Shown here: positions 22,085 through 29,629 of the stretch, one piece after another
Numbering within the stretch: the stretch's first letter is position 1
Layout of the letters: every line of letters begins with the position of its first letter
Assembly: GCA_029263375.1 (NCBI GenBank)
Contig: JAJCXP010000244.1
Span: forward strand, 1 to 33,566
DNA: 33,566 nucleotides
Direction: 5' to 3'
Source of the DNA: Acidobacteriota bacterium
GTDB taxonomy: Bacteria > Acidobacteriota > Thermoanaerobaculia > Multivoradales > JAHEKO01
Notes under the pieces: generated by a model
The model's database searches: none
What the model was told of the DNA's origin: nothing
What the model saw: the letters and a program-made list of their open reading frames with translations, nothing else
Translations under genes and position numbers: made by a program

Positions 22085-24319
22085 TCAAGGCGTCGTGACC
22101 GTCTTCGCCTTGGTGTACTTGGAGACGCCGAGCGAGTTGAAGGCCTGGAGCCGGAAGCTGTAGGTGGTCTGCGACCGGAGCTTCTTGACCAGCAGCTCGG
22201 TGGCGTCAGCGGGCGTGGTCGCGATGCGCTCGAAGGCGCCGCCTTCGCGGCTCATTTCGACGTGGAAGCCCGCTTCGTCCTTCGACCTGTCGGTCCACAC
22301 GAGCCGCACCTTCTTTGCCGACAGCACGACCGTCTTGAGTCGCTTGGGCGCTTTCAGTAGCGCGCCGCTCCCGGGGCGCTCGAGACATACGTCGACGGCA
22401 TCGCCGAGCCCGAATAGGGTGCCGGCGCCATCGACGCACTCCAGACCCGGCCCACACTCGCGATCCGAGTCACAGTCGCCCTCGCCGATGTCGCAGATCC
22501 CGCACTGCCGGCAGAACTCGGCGTCGCCGACCGCGAACGGACAGTCCTCCGGCGCCGCCCGCAGGCAGACGTTGGTGCCAGCGGCGAACCCGAGCTCGGG
22601 GCCGACGTCCTGGAAGCAGCTGGTGAACGTGGCGCACTCGCTACCGGCCTTGCAGTTGCCCTCGCCCGCGCGGCACGGGCCGCAGGCGGCGCAGAAGTCC
22701 GGATCGCCGGGCTCGAGCGGACAGAAACCGAGCTCGCGGAACGCGCACACGTCGGACGACGGCGGCAGGCCGAAGCTCGCACCAACATCGTCGAGGCAGG
22801 TCAGACCGCCCTGGCACTCGCGATTGCCGTCGCAGTCGCCTACGCCGAACCCACACGGACCGCACAGCCGGCAGTAGTCCGGGTCGCCGGGGTCGAGGTC
22901 GCAGTCGGGCTCCGCCAGGCAGACGTTGACGCCCTCGGCTAGCCCGAACTTCGGGCCGGCGTCGGCCGCGCAGGCGAGCCCGGAGTCGCATTCGCTGTCG
23001 GCCTCACAGCCGCCCTCGCCGGCGACGCACGGGCCGCACTCGAGGCAGTAGTCCGGGTGGCCCGGCGCCACCGTGCACAGCGCGGAGTCGCGGACTTCGG
23101 CCGTGAAGCGCTCGATCTCGGACGCGAACTCACTGATGATGCGCGAGTTGTCGCGCTCGTTCCGGCGCCCGGTGGCGCTGCCGTCGTAGCGGACCTTGGG
23201 ATTCGAAAAGAACGGCTGCGGCGGGCAAAGGCCGTCACAGGCCCTCGCGTAGGCCATCAGAGTCCGGAAGCGCCCGTCGTAGAAGTGGCCGCGACCATAG
23301 ATGTACTGGCCGCTGGCAACGACCGCGTTCACGGGATCGTGATCGGCGCCCATCAGGTGGCCGACCTCGTGCGCGAAGGTGTCGCCACCACAGACGCGTC
23401 GCGACTCGAAGAACGCGCGGCTGAGCGTCGGGCCGCCCGGCCGGTAGATCATTGCCGCCGAGCCGCAGGCGGTGCCCGGCTCCTCGTACAGGATGCCGAT
23501 CAGGTCGGCGCCGGTCGCGTTGCGCAAGTCGGCGACCGACGGCGCGTCCGAAAGCCAGTCGAGAATCAGCGAGTTCGAGCCGATCACCCGGCTCGGCAGG
23601 GCGACCTCCTCGGTCCCGACCAGGCGGACTCGCGCTTCGACCTCGCTGTTGTGAAAGGCGACGTTGGTGAGATCCACGTAGTGCTGGATCAGAACGTTCA
23701 CGTTGCGCTTCGTGCCGAGCGCGGCTCGCGTGGAGGCAGCGTAGACGATCGCCACGTCGACGCGCGGTCGACGCGGTGCTCCGTCCGCACCGAGACTCGG
23801 CGCCACGAGGAGCTCGCCTTTCGCGCCACCGGTCGCCACCGCGGCGCCGCCACACTCGGGCAGATCGCCCGGGTCGAGCGCGATGATCGTGTGCTCGCCG
23901 TCACCGCTCGGGAAGATCTCGTAGCCGCCGCTGCTACCGAAGACGGTGCCGGCGAGACGACCGCCGACGGCGCTCAGAACGACCTGTTCGCCGGCGCCGG
24001 TTCGACCCGACCAGACCAGTCCGCCGCCTTCAGAGCGCTCGAGCAGTGCGCGCTCGGCCACGGCGACACGGCCCCCCGGCAGCTCCAACTCGAGCTGCGA
24101 CGCGCTCTCGATGCGGTCGAGATCGATGCGGGCAGCGAAGCCGACGGCGTCCGTACCGGCGCGGTCGAGACGCTCGCCGAGCCGCACGACTCGCGCTGGA
24201 GCCTCGGCCTCCGTAGCGACCGCCCCCGTCGCGAGCAGCACCCCCACCAGCAGGAGGGTCGATGGCACCCGCCCTCTCAGACGGCACCTGCTCAATCTCG
24301 GCCTTGGACGCACGGTCAT
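22085..24319 (-). CDS. Secreted reprolysin-type zinc metalloprotease with four eight-Cys repeats and Fn3 domain
   Basis: 744 aa from the ATG at 24319. Residues about 18-38 (VPSTLLLVGVLLATGAVATEA) are the signal peptide; an in-frame ATG further upstream adds only Arg/Ser-rich sequence. About 40-205 is probably a propeptide. The catalytic domain (about 210-400) starts at RVDVAIVYAAS and has the zinc site H317-E-V-G-H321-L-M-G-A-D-H327-D, the extended metzincin motif of M12B/reprolysin and M43-like proteases. Residues 415-645 hold four tandem repeats with identical cysteine spacing. Residues about 655-744 are an Fn3 domain (VRLVWTDRSKDEAGFHVEM, YSFRLQAFNSLGVS). It should be exported, disulphide-bonded and extracellular. 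TAGACT 11 nt before the ATG is a near-leaderless promoter candidate. Confidence 0.9.
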   Translation of the reverse strand: MTVRPRPRLSRCRLRGRVPSTLLLVGVLLATGAVATEAEAPARVVRLGERLDRAGTDAVGFAARIDLDRIESASQLELELPGGRVAVAERALLERSEGGGLVWSGRTGAGEQVVLSAVGGRLAGTVFGSSGGYEIFPSGDGEHTIIALDPGDLPECGGAAVATGGAKGELLVAPSLGADGAPRRPRVDVAIVYAASTRAALGTKRNVNVLIQHYVDLTNVAFHNSEVEARVRLVGTEEVALPSRVIGSNSLILDWLSDAPSVADLRNATGADLIGILYEEPGTACGSAAMIYRPGGPTLSRAFFESRRVCGGDTFAHEVGHLMGADHDPVNAVVASGQYIYGRGHFYDGRFRTLMAYARACDGLCPPQPFFSNPKVRYDGSATGRRNERDNSRIISEFASEIERFTAEVRDSALCTVAPGHPDYCLECGPCVAGEGGCEADSECDSGLACAADAGPKFGLAEGVNVCLAEPDCDLDPGDPDYCRLCGPCGFGVGDCDGNRECQGGLTCLDDVGASFGLPPSSDVCAFRELGFCPLEPGDPDFCAACGPCRAGEGNCKAGSECATFTSCFQDVGPELGFAAGTNVCLRAAPEDCPFAVGDAEFCRQCGICDIGEGDCDSDRECGPGLECVDGAGTLFGLGDAVDVCLERPGSGALLKAPKRLKTVVLSAKKVRLVWTDRSKDEAGFHVEMSREGGAFERIATTPADATELLVKKLRSQTTYSFRLQAFNSLGVSKYTKAKTVTTP
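22385..23077 (-). repeat. Array of four tandem 53-residue eight-cysteine repeats (protein level)
   Basis: In the metalloprotease, residues 415-645, each unit follows C-x9-C-x2-C-x2-C-x6-C-x5-C-x5-C-x16-C with no exception in four copies. Linkers are 5, 7 and 7 residues. Conserved non-Cys positions include PGDPDYC, CGPC, GxGxC and a GxxFGL segment before the last Cys. Copies differ enough at DNA level that this is an old duplication. I do not recognise it as a named domain. Confidence 0.9.
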
Positions 24320-24330
24320 CTCGGAAGCAA

Positions 24331-24336
24331 AGTCTA
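24331..24336 (-). promoter_or_regulatory. Candidate -10 hexamer (TAGACT) for the metalloprotease
   Basis: On the minus strand TAGACT lies 11 nt before the ATG at 24319. It would give a leader of only a few bases. No Shine-Dalgarno is visible. The remaining sequence to 24573 is the 254-bp divergent promoter region shared with the choice-of-anchor B gene. Confidence 0.3.
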
Positions 24337-24527
24337 GACCAGGCCGCGGAACGCCGGCGTGAGCCGATCCACAGGCGGCGGAACGCCACGATCCACCTGT
24401 CGATCGATGCCGATCGATACCGGTCGAGCTGCCGCGCACTCGAGTCGCGGGCGACGGCGCGACATCGGATATAGACCTTCGTCGATAACCACACCGGTCG
24501 TGTAACATCTCGGACGACCCACCGATT

Positions 24528-24542
24528 CGAATTCCAAATTCG
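24528..24542. repeat. Short palindrome in the metalloprotease/anchor-B divergent region
   Basis: CGAATT (24528-24533) and AATTCG (24537-24542) are perfect arms around CCA, in a locally AT-rich patch 31 bp before the ATG at 24574 and about 20 bp downstream of a TAACAT at 24503-24508. It may be an operator, or lie in the 5' leader of the plus-strand transcript. Confidence 0.3.
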
Positions 24543-24573
24543 CTCAGATAGAGAAGACCCAGGGAGGGGACTG

Positions 24574-26139
24574 ATGACGCGTTTTCGTAGAACCGCACTG
24601 GTAGCGCTTTGTGTACTTATCCCGCAGGTGGCCATGCCCTGCCACGTTCCGGAGACGCTGCGCGAGATGCAAGGCGAGCTCACCGCCGCGCAGACCGCTC
24701 TGCTCGCGCACGGCCACCCCGGCGAGCAGATCCCCTACAACCTGGCCGCGCCCGCGACCTGCACCGGCGGCTTCGCTGACATCTTCCCGTGCGAGAACGT
24801 GGATCTCCTCTCGCACCTGAATCTCTCGGAGATCGGCGGCGGCACCGGCAACGATCTCTGGGGCTGGGAGGATCCTCTCGACGGTAAGGAGTACGCGCTC
24901 ATGGGCCGCTCCAACGGCACCGCCTTCGTCGACGTCAGCGACCCCGAGAACCCGATCTACCTGGGCAATCTGCCGACTCACACCGGCTCTTCGACCTGGC
25001 GCGACATCAAGACCTACCAGAATCACGCGTTCGTGGTCTCCGACTCGAACGGCGCGCACGGCATGCAGGTCTTCGATCTAACCCAGCTGCGCAACCTGCT
25101 CAACCCGCCGATCACCTTCTCCGAGACCGCTCACTACGCCGGCTTCAACTCCGCCCACAACGTGGCGATCAACGAGGACAGCGGCTTCGCCTACGTGGTC
25201 GGCTCGAACGCCTGCTCCGCCGGCCTGCACATCGTCGACATCTCGACGCCGGCCGCGCCGGTCTTCGCGGGCTGCTTCTCTGCCGATGGCTACACCCACG
25301 ATGTCCAGTGTGTGAACTACTCCGGTCCCGATGCGGATCACCAGGGCAAGGAGATCTGCTTCGCGTCGAACGAGGACACCGTGACGATCGTCGACGTGAC
25401 CGACAAGGGCAACACTACCCAGCTCGCGCGCGTCGGCTACGCCGGCGAGGGTTACACCCACCAGGGCTGGCTGACCGCGGATCAGCAGTACTTCCTTCAT
25501 GACGACGAGCTCGACGAGCTCTTCTTCGGCCACAACACCCGCACCTACGTCTGGGACGTCTCGGATCTCGACAACCCGACCCTGAACGGTTTCCACGAGC
25601 ACGGCGGCCCGAACATCGACCACAACCAGTACGTCACCGCCGACGGCTTCAGCTTCCAGTCGAACTACACCCAGGGACTGCGGATCATGGAGATCACGGA
25701 TCCCGCCACCGCCTCCCTGACCCAGGCCGGGTTCTTCGACACCTTCCCCGAGAACGACGCGGCCGGCAGCTTCAGCGGCTCGTGGAGCAACTACCCGTTC
25801 TTCGACAGCGGCATCGTCCTGATCAGTGACACCACGCGCGGCGTGTTCGTCGTGCGCCCGAACCTCGGCGGCGGCGGCGGCATTCCGTGCGGCGACCTGG
25901 AGCGCTTCCAGGCACGTTGTCAGACGGGCGGTCGTGTCCAGTATCGGGCCGTCCTGACCGACGGCAGCCACGATGGCGAGATGGTCACCTTCCAGATCGA
26001 TGGCGGCAACGACCAGACCCGCACGATCTCCGGCGACCGAGCCCAGGGCCAGCAGACCGGCTTCTCACTCGGCCAGCACACGGTGACCCTGTCCGATCCG
26101 GCGGGATGCTTTCCGGACCGGGTCGTCACCTGTAACTGA
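24574..26139 (+). CDS. Secreted choice-of-anchor B family (LVIVD-repeat) protein
   Basis: 521 aa with GGGAGGGG before the ATG. Residues 1-22 are a signal peptide. About 70-430 form a propeller-like array of LVIVD-type units: GTAFVDVSDPENPIYLGNLP, GLHIVDISTPAAPVFAG, TVTIVDVTDKG, TRTYVWDVSDLDNPTLNG and LRIMEITDP. Segments such as STWRDIKTYQNHAFVVSD and GYTHDVQCV fit the 'choice-of-anchor B' family known from diverse secreted bacterial proteins. After a Gly-rich linker (GGGGGIPC), about 435-521 is a small Cys-containing beta domain at the position where other members carry an anchor or sorting domain. It is an extracellular binding or structural protein of unknown ligand. A strong terminator follows 23 bp after the stop. 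Confidence 0.87.
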   Translation: MTRFRRTALVALCVLIPQVAMPCHVPETLREMQGELTAAQTALLAHGHPGEQIPYNLAAPATCTGGFADIFPCENVDLLSHLNLSEIGGGTGNDLWGWEDPLDGKEYALMGRSNGTAFVDVSDPENPIYLGNLPTHTGSSTWRDIKTYQNHAFVVSDSNGAHGMQVFDLTQLRNLLNPPITFSETAHYAGFNSAHNVAINEDSGFAYVVGSNACSAGLHIVDISTPAAPVFAGCFSADGYTHDVQCVNYSGPDADHQGKEICFASNEDTVTIVDVTDKGNTTQLARVGYAGEGYTHQGWLTADQQYFLHDDELDELFFGHNTRTYVWDVSDLDNPTLNGFHEHGGPNIDHNQYVTADGFSFQSNYTQGLRIMEITDPATASLTQAGFFDTFPENDAAGSFSGSWSNYPFFDSGIVLISDTTRGVFVVRPNLGGGGGIPCGDLERFQARCQTGGRVQYRAVLTDGSHDGEMVTFQIDGGNDQTRTISGDRAQGQQTGFSLGQHTVTLSDPAGCFPDRVVTCN

Positions 26140-26161
26140 TCGATCTCTCGAATCCGATTCC

Positions 26162-26200
26162 AAGCCCCGCGGTGCACACGCATCGCGGGGCTTCTTCGTT
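26162..26200 (+). terminator. Intrinsic terminator after the choice-of-anchor B gene
   Basis: AAGCCCCGCG (26162-26171) pairs perfectly with CGCGGGGCTT (26184-26193) around a 12-nt loop, followed by CTTCGTTCT. This is a GC stem with a T-rich tail, placed just after the stop at 26139. It is the clearest terminator in the window. Confidence 0.85.
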
Positions 26201-26254
26201 CTGGCGAGAGCCGGCGCTGCGTCGACATTCACAGCGACGGTCTAGAGACGGGGC

Positions 26255-26260
26255 TACAAT
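26255..26260 (+). promoter_or_regulatory. Candidate -10 element (GGC-TACAAT)
   Basis: TACAAT preceded by GGC lies 42 nt before the ATG at 26303 and downstream of the terminator, as expected for the promoter of the next gene. TTCACA occurs upstream at 26228-26233, but 21 bp away, which is too long for a usual -35. Confidence 0.45.
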
Positions 26261-26302
26261 CGAGGATCAGGTCACTTCAGACACGACACGGAGGGTGTCC
26301 TC

Positions 26303-27673
26303 ATGAAAAGCGCAGTCCTTGCGATCAGTCTGCTGACGCTGGCCGCTATTCCGGCCGGCGGCGATCAGTCGCTCGACGTCACCGACGGTACGCACAACGA
26401 CTCGCGCGCCCAGGCGGCGGTCAACGACCTGAACGGCGACATCTATACCGTCTGGACGCGTTTCTCGGACGACTTCTCGCAGGCGGCGGTCCACGGCAGG
26501 TGGGCCTGGCGTCAAGGCGACGGCACCTACACTCTGGGCGGTGAGATCCAGGTGTCGCCGGCGGGCGCGTTCCACGCCTTCCCCAAGGTCGACTTCGTCC
26601 CCTGGCTCAACGCCTACGCGATCGTCTGGCAGACCTTCGACCCCGGCTCCGGGCTGCTCGAGCCGGGGAAGATCATGGGCCGCCTGGTCGGCGCTTCCGG
26701 CAGTCCCCAGGGCGGCTCGAAGACCATTATCCGCCCCAAGAACCGCGCCAATATCCGGCCGCACGTGATCGCGACCACGCCCTGGAACGGCGCGCCGCCG
26801 CCCTACGACGAGAACGCACTGACCGTGCTCTACAGCGCGCTGCCGACTCAGCCGGGGCAGGGCAAGGTAGGAGTCGTCGCGCAACCGCTGCGTGACAATC
26901 TAAAGCGGAAGGGCAAGAGCCGGTCGCTCGGCGGGGTGAAGATCGTCAGTGGCAGCACGCCCTACGGCTTCGATGATCTGGACGTCCAGCCGGTCGTCGA
27001 CGACGCCGTTCACTTCCAGCCGTGGGTGCAGGCCGGCCTGACGACCTTCAATCTGCAGAACGGATCGGTGTTCGCCAGCATCGTCCACTTCGGCAAGGAG
27101 GCCGGCGGCAAACCGACCGTGGTCGACCGGACCGACCTCCGGACCACCAGCCGAGGACCGGACTTCGGCGATCTGACGATCGCCGAGGACCCCGACCGGC
27201 AGGACGACTTCGGGGTGAACCGCTCGTCGATGCTCGTGGTCAGCGCATTCGTCAACGGCGGTTTCGGGGCCGAGTTCCTGGACAACGTCTTCAGCGGCGA
27301 TCTGGATGGCTATCTCCTGATCGGGAGTGACACGGACATCGACGGCAGCTATCTGCCACGGAACTACGACCACGACATTCCAGGCCAGAACGCGGATCTG
27401 CCCCTCCGTCGCTCCTCCGCGGGAGTGGTGGCGGGCTCGCCGATCGGGCGCATCATCTACCCGGAGAGCAAGCGCATGGTGTCACGCGAAGTCCGGGTGA
27501 CCAGCACGCTGGGCCTCGAGATCGACACCAAGCGCGACAAGCTGTTCAAGGTCAAGCAGAGCAAACTGCTCCAGACGGAGACCGTCGGCAGCCACTCGCA
27601 CGCGGCGCGAGCGATCGTCTGGGTCGAGGAGCTCGGCGCTCAGCGCCAGCAGATCCGCCTCTACATCGAGTAG
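26303..27673 (+). CDS. Unrecognised secreted protein (456 aa)
   Basis: The ATG has GGAGGG upstream and residues 1-20 are a signal peptide (MKSAVLAISLLTLAAIPAGG). The mature part is beta-rich with repeated bladelike units: AQAAVNDLNGDIYTVWTRF, HAFPKVDFVPWLNAYAIVWQTF, RPHVIATTPW and ARAIVWVEELG. These resemble propellers that open with a 'D/N-x-x-G-x-x-x-V-x-W' strand, but I cannot assign a family. No catalytic motif, membrane span or sorting signal is evident. It stands alone between a terminator and the next small secreted-protein gene 77 bp away. An exported binding or structural protein is an inference from the signal peptide and composition only. Confidence 0.75.
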   Translation: MKSAVLAISLLTLAAIPAGGDQSLDVTDGTHNDSRAQAAVNDLNGDIYTVWTRFSDDFSQAAVHGRWAWRQGDGTYTLGGEIQVSPAGAFHAFPKVDFVPWLNAYAIVWQTFDPGSGLLEPGKIMGRLVGASGSPQGGSKTIIRPKNRANIRPHVIATTPWNGAPPPYDENALTVLYSALPTQPGQGKVGVVAQPLRDNLKRKGKSRSLGGVKIVSGSTPYGFDDLDVQPVVDDAVHFQPWVQAGLTTFNLQNGSVFASIVHFGKEAGGKPTVVDRTDLRTTSRGPDFGDLTIAEDPDRQDDFGVNRSSMLVVSAFVNGGFGAEFLDNVFSGDLDGYLLIGSDTDIDGSYLPRNYDHDIPGQNADLPLRRSSAGVVAGSPIGRIIYPESKRMVSREVRVTSTLGLEIDTKRDKLFKVKQSKLLQTETVGSHSHAARAIVWVEELGAQRQQIRLYIE

Positions 27674-27739
27674 GGCGCCGGCAACTGCGCCCTGGATACC
27701 ACCGGCTGCATCACGCGGACCGCAGCCGTCTCGCCAACG

Positions 27740-27745
27740 TACTCT
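27740..27745 (+). promoter_or_regulatory. Candidate -10 hexamer (TACTCT) of a leaderless promoter
   Basis: TACTCT is followed by 5 nt (GGGGC) and the ATG at 27751. The G-run is too close to the ATG to act as a Shine-Dalgarno. This geometry matches leaderless transcription. No -35 is recognised. Confidence 0.38.
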
Positions 27746-27750
27746 GGGGC

Positions 27751-28428
27751 ATGCTCACTCCCGTCCGCACCGTTCCGACCCTTGCCGTCGCACTCCTTTC
27801 GGCTGTCGGTCCGATCCGGCCGGCGGGGGCCGCGCCGCCGCCGAGGATCCTGCCCGCGGCCTGTGAGCAGCGGCTGGCGCTCTCGGCGCTGCCGGAGCAC
27901 CTGCGAACAGAGGCGTCGGTCTACGCTTGGGGCGAGGACGGCTACTCGCTGGTTCGCGAGGGCTCGAACGGCTTCACCTGCATCGTCAACCGCGACGACC
28001 CCTTCTCGATCAAGCCGACCTGCTTCGACGCCGAGGGCGCCGCCACCATCGTGCCCAAGATCGTCCGGGTCGGGGCCTGGCTGTACGCCGGCCGCTCGGT
28101 CGACGAGATCCGCCAGGAGCTGAGGTCACAGTTCGAGTCGGGAGAGCTGATCTCGCCGCGACGACCGGGGTTGGCCTACATGCTCTCCCACTACAACCGG
28201 CCGTTCAATCCGGGCACCGGCAAGCTCGGCTGGTTCCCGCCGCACCTGATGTTCTACGCACCCAACCTGGCCGACGAGGACATCGGTCACCGGCACGACG
28301 TCCTGGGCGCGAGCCGCTCGCTCCCCTTCATCGGCTACCAGGGTCCGCACGGCTACATGATCGTGCTCGCCGAGGCCCCCGGCGAGCGCGAGTCGATCCC
28401 GGGCTGCCCCGCCTGGCTGGAGGAGTGA
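27751..28428 (+). CDS. Unrecognised secreted protein (225 aa)
   Basis: Residues 1-28 form a signal peptide with an Ala-rich cleavage region (RPAGAAPP). The mature part has four cysteines (in AACEQRL, FTCIVNRDD, PTCFDAEG and PGCPAWLEE) that could form two disulphides. Later motifs are PGLAYMLSHYNRPFNPG, FPPHLMFYAPNL and the C-terminal GPHGYMIVLAEAPGE. The FPPHLMFYAP and GYMIVLAE phrases look conserved, but I cannot name a family or activity. The ATG lacks a usable Shine-Dalgarno and has TACTCT 5 nt upstream. It converges on the thioesterase gene with 5 bp between stops. Confidence 0.72.
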   Translation: MLTPVRTVPTLAVALLSAVGPIRPAGAAPPPRILPAACEQRLALSALPEHLRTEASVYAWGEDGYSLVREGSNGFTCIVNRDDPFSIKPTCFDAEGAATIVPKIVRVGAWLYAGRSVDEIRQELRSQFESGELISPRRPGLAYMLSHYNRPFNPGTGKLGWFPPHLMFYAPNLADEDIGHRHDVLGASRSLPFIGYQGPHGYMIVLAEAPGERESIPGCPAWLEE

Positions 28429-28433
28429 GCCAT

Positions 28434-29183
28434 TCACCTCGCGACCCAGCGACTCCGGAGTCGTGCCGCCTCCGCACCGTCGCTCTCGTCCTTGATCGAG
28501 AACAGCACCGTCGTTTCATCGTCGCCCGGCAGCAGCTGCGTCTCGACGACCACCGTGTCGCCGTAGGTCCGTTCGGCCAGAAAATCGATCGCCAACTCTG
28601 ACAGGCGCCGGCCCGAGTAGAAGTCGGGGTCGAGGCTCTCGAGCGACCAGTCCAGGTACCTCACGTGGTTGACGTGCGCGTTCTCGTCGAGGTCGCCGTA
28701 GCGCACGGGGAACCGGCTGCTGCGATCAATCCGCGCCGGCACCGCCAGCTTGCTCCAGCTCTCCTGCATCGCCCGCGGCCGATCCGGCACCACGGTCTCA
28801 AGCACCGCTGCCGGCACCCGTGCCGCCTTCCTGCGCTCGAGATCGATCACGAACCAGGTGCTGGTAGCGCGCGCCAGCACCTCGGCCTCGGCCCCCTCGA
28901 TCAGGAAGTCGCGCACTACAAAGAAGCTCCGATGACGGGAGGGCCAGGTAGTCACGGTCACCACGTCGCGCCAGCGCGGCAGGCGCTCGATCCGCAGCTC
29001 CAACCGGCCCAGCACCCAGGTCAGGTTGGATCGTCCCAGGTCGCCGATCGAGACCCCGCTCACCAACGAGTGCACCCCGGCGGCCTCCTGGCAGTAGTCG
29101 CACAGGCTGCTGACCGAGAGTCGCCCGGTGGCATCGGTCTCGTACGAGCGCACTTCGAAGCTCTGCGTCCACACTTCGGACAT
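28434..29183 (-). CDS. Acyl-ACP thioesterase (FatA/FatB-like double hotdog)
   Basis: 249 aa, the usual size for bacterial acyl-ACP thioesterases (PF01643). The first hotdog starts with WTQSFEVRSYETDATGRLSVSSLCDYCQEAAG and includes WVLGRLELRIERLPRWRDVVTVTTW. The second holds the catalytic D-x-N-x-H: D166-E-N168-A-H170-VNHVRYLDW, matching the Asp/Asn/His of plant FatB. It hydrolyses acyl-ACP in the cytoplasm to release free fatty acids; chain-length preference cannot be read. It starts 13 bp after the 127-aa gene with no strong ribosome-binding site, so translation is probably coupled to the upstream gene. Confidence 0.88.
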   Translation of the reverse strand: MSEVWTQSFEVRSYETDATGRLSVSSLCDYCQEAAGVHSLVSGVSIGDLGRSNLTWVLGRLELRIERLPRWRDVVTVTTWPSRHRSFFVVRDFLIEGAEAEVLARATSTWFVIDLERRKAARVPAAVLETVVPDRPRAMQESWSKLAVPARIDRSSRFPVRYGDLDENAHVNHVRYLDWSLESLDPDFYSGRRLSELAIDFLAERTYGDTVVVETQLLPGDDETTVLFSIKDESDGAEAARLRSRWVAR

Positions 29184-29196
29184 AGCGGGACTCGGA

Positions 29197-29580
29197 CTAG
29201 TGGACGGCCCGCTCGTGGCCGGGGATCGCGCGATCGTCGAAGGCGTGCGAGAGCACGAAGTAGTACTCAGCGGTCAGCTCGGTGCCGCCCTCGCTGACCA
29301 GCTCGAAAGCCCACTCCCCATCGGGCTCCTCGCGGAGCGCTTGGACATAGGCGACGCGGGTGGTGTCGATCACCAGCTCGCCCATCAGCCGCTTCCCCCG
29401 GATCACCTGCACGAACACCGTCGATTCATCGGCGGCGAAATGCCAGTGCAGATCCTCGTCATCGAACAGCAGGGCGTCCCGCGTGCCCGCGCGCAGAATG
29501 CAGTTCGAGTGCTGCATCACCCACTGCCAGAAGGTCTCGAACGTGAGCGTCGGCGTGGGATCGGTGTTCGACACAGTCAT
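29197..29580 (-). CDS. Unrecognised 127-aa cytoplasmic protein
   Basis: No signal peptide or membrane span. The N-terminus TLTFETFWQWVMQHSNCILRAGTRDALLFDDEDLHWHF and the middle VFVQVIRGKRLMGELVIDTTRVAYVQ suggest a compact alpha/beta fold. The C-terminal half (GEWAFELVSEGGTELTAEYYFVLSHAFDD) is acidic. I cannot name a family. It lies 13 bp before the thioesterase gene and 49 bp after the VWA gene on the same strand. TAGACT 7 nt before its ATG and the absence of a Shine-Dalgarno suggest its own leaderless promoter, giving a two-gene unit with the thioesterase. Confidence 0.72.
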   Translation of the reverse strand: MTVSNTDPTPTLTFETFWQWVMQHSNCILRAGTRDALLFDDEDLHWHFAADESTVFVQVIRGKRLMGELVIDTTRVAYVQALREEPDGEWAFELVSEGGTELTAEYYFVLSHAFDDRAIPGHERAVH

Positions 29581-29587
29581 CGGCGGC

Positions 29588-29593
29588 AGTCTA
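29588..29593 (-). promoter_or_regulatory. Candidate -10 hexamer (TAGACT) of a leaderless promoter
   Basis: On the minus strand TAGACT is followed by GCCGCCG and the ATG at 29580, a 7-nt gap. It lies inside the 49-bp gap after the VWA gene. No Shine-Dalgarno is present. Confidence 0.42.
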
Positions 29594-29629
29594 TCTCGGG
29601 CGAACCGAAACGATGGACGAGCCCGTTCC

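Noticed and set aside
27673-27692. GGGCGC/GCGCCC hairpin after the 456-aa secreted-protein gene as a terminator
   Set aside because: Only 6 bp in very GC-rich DNA with no T-tract, so not distinguishable from chance.
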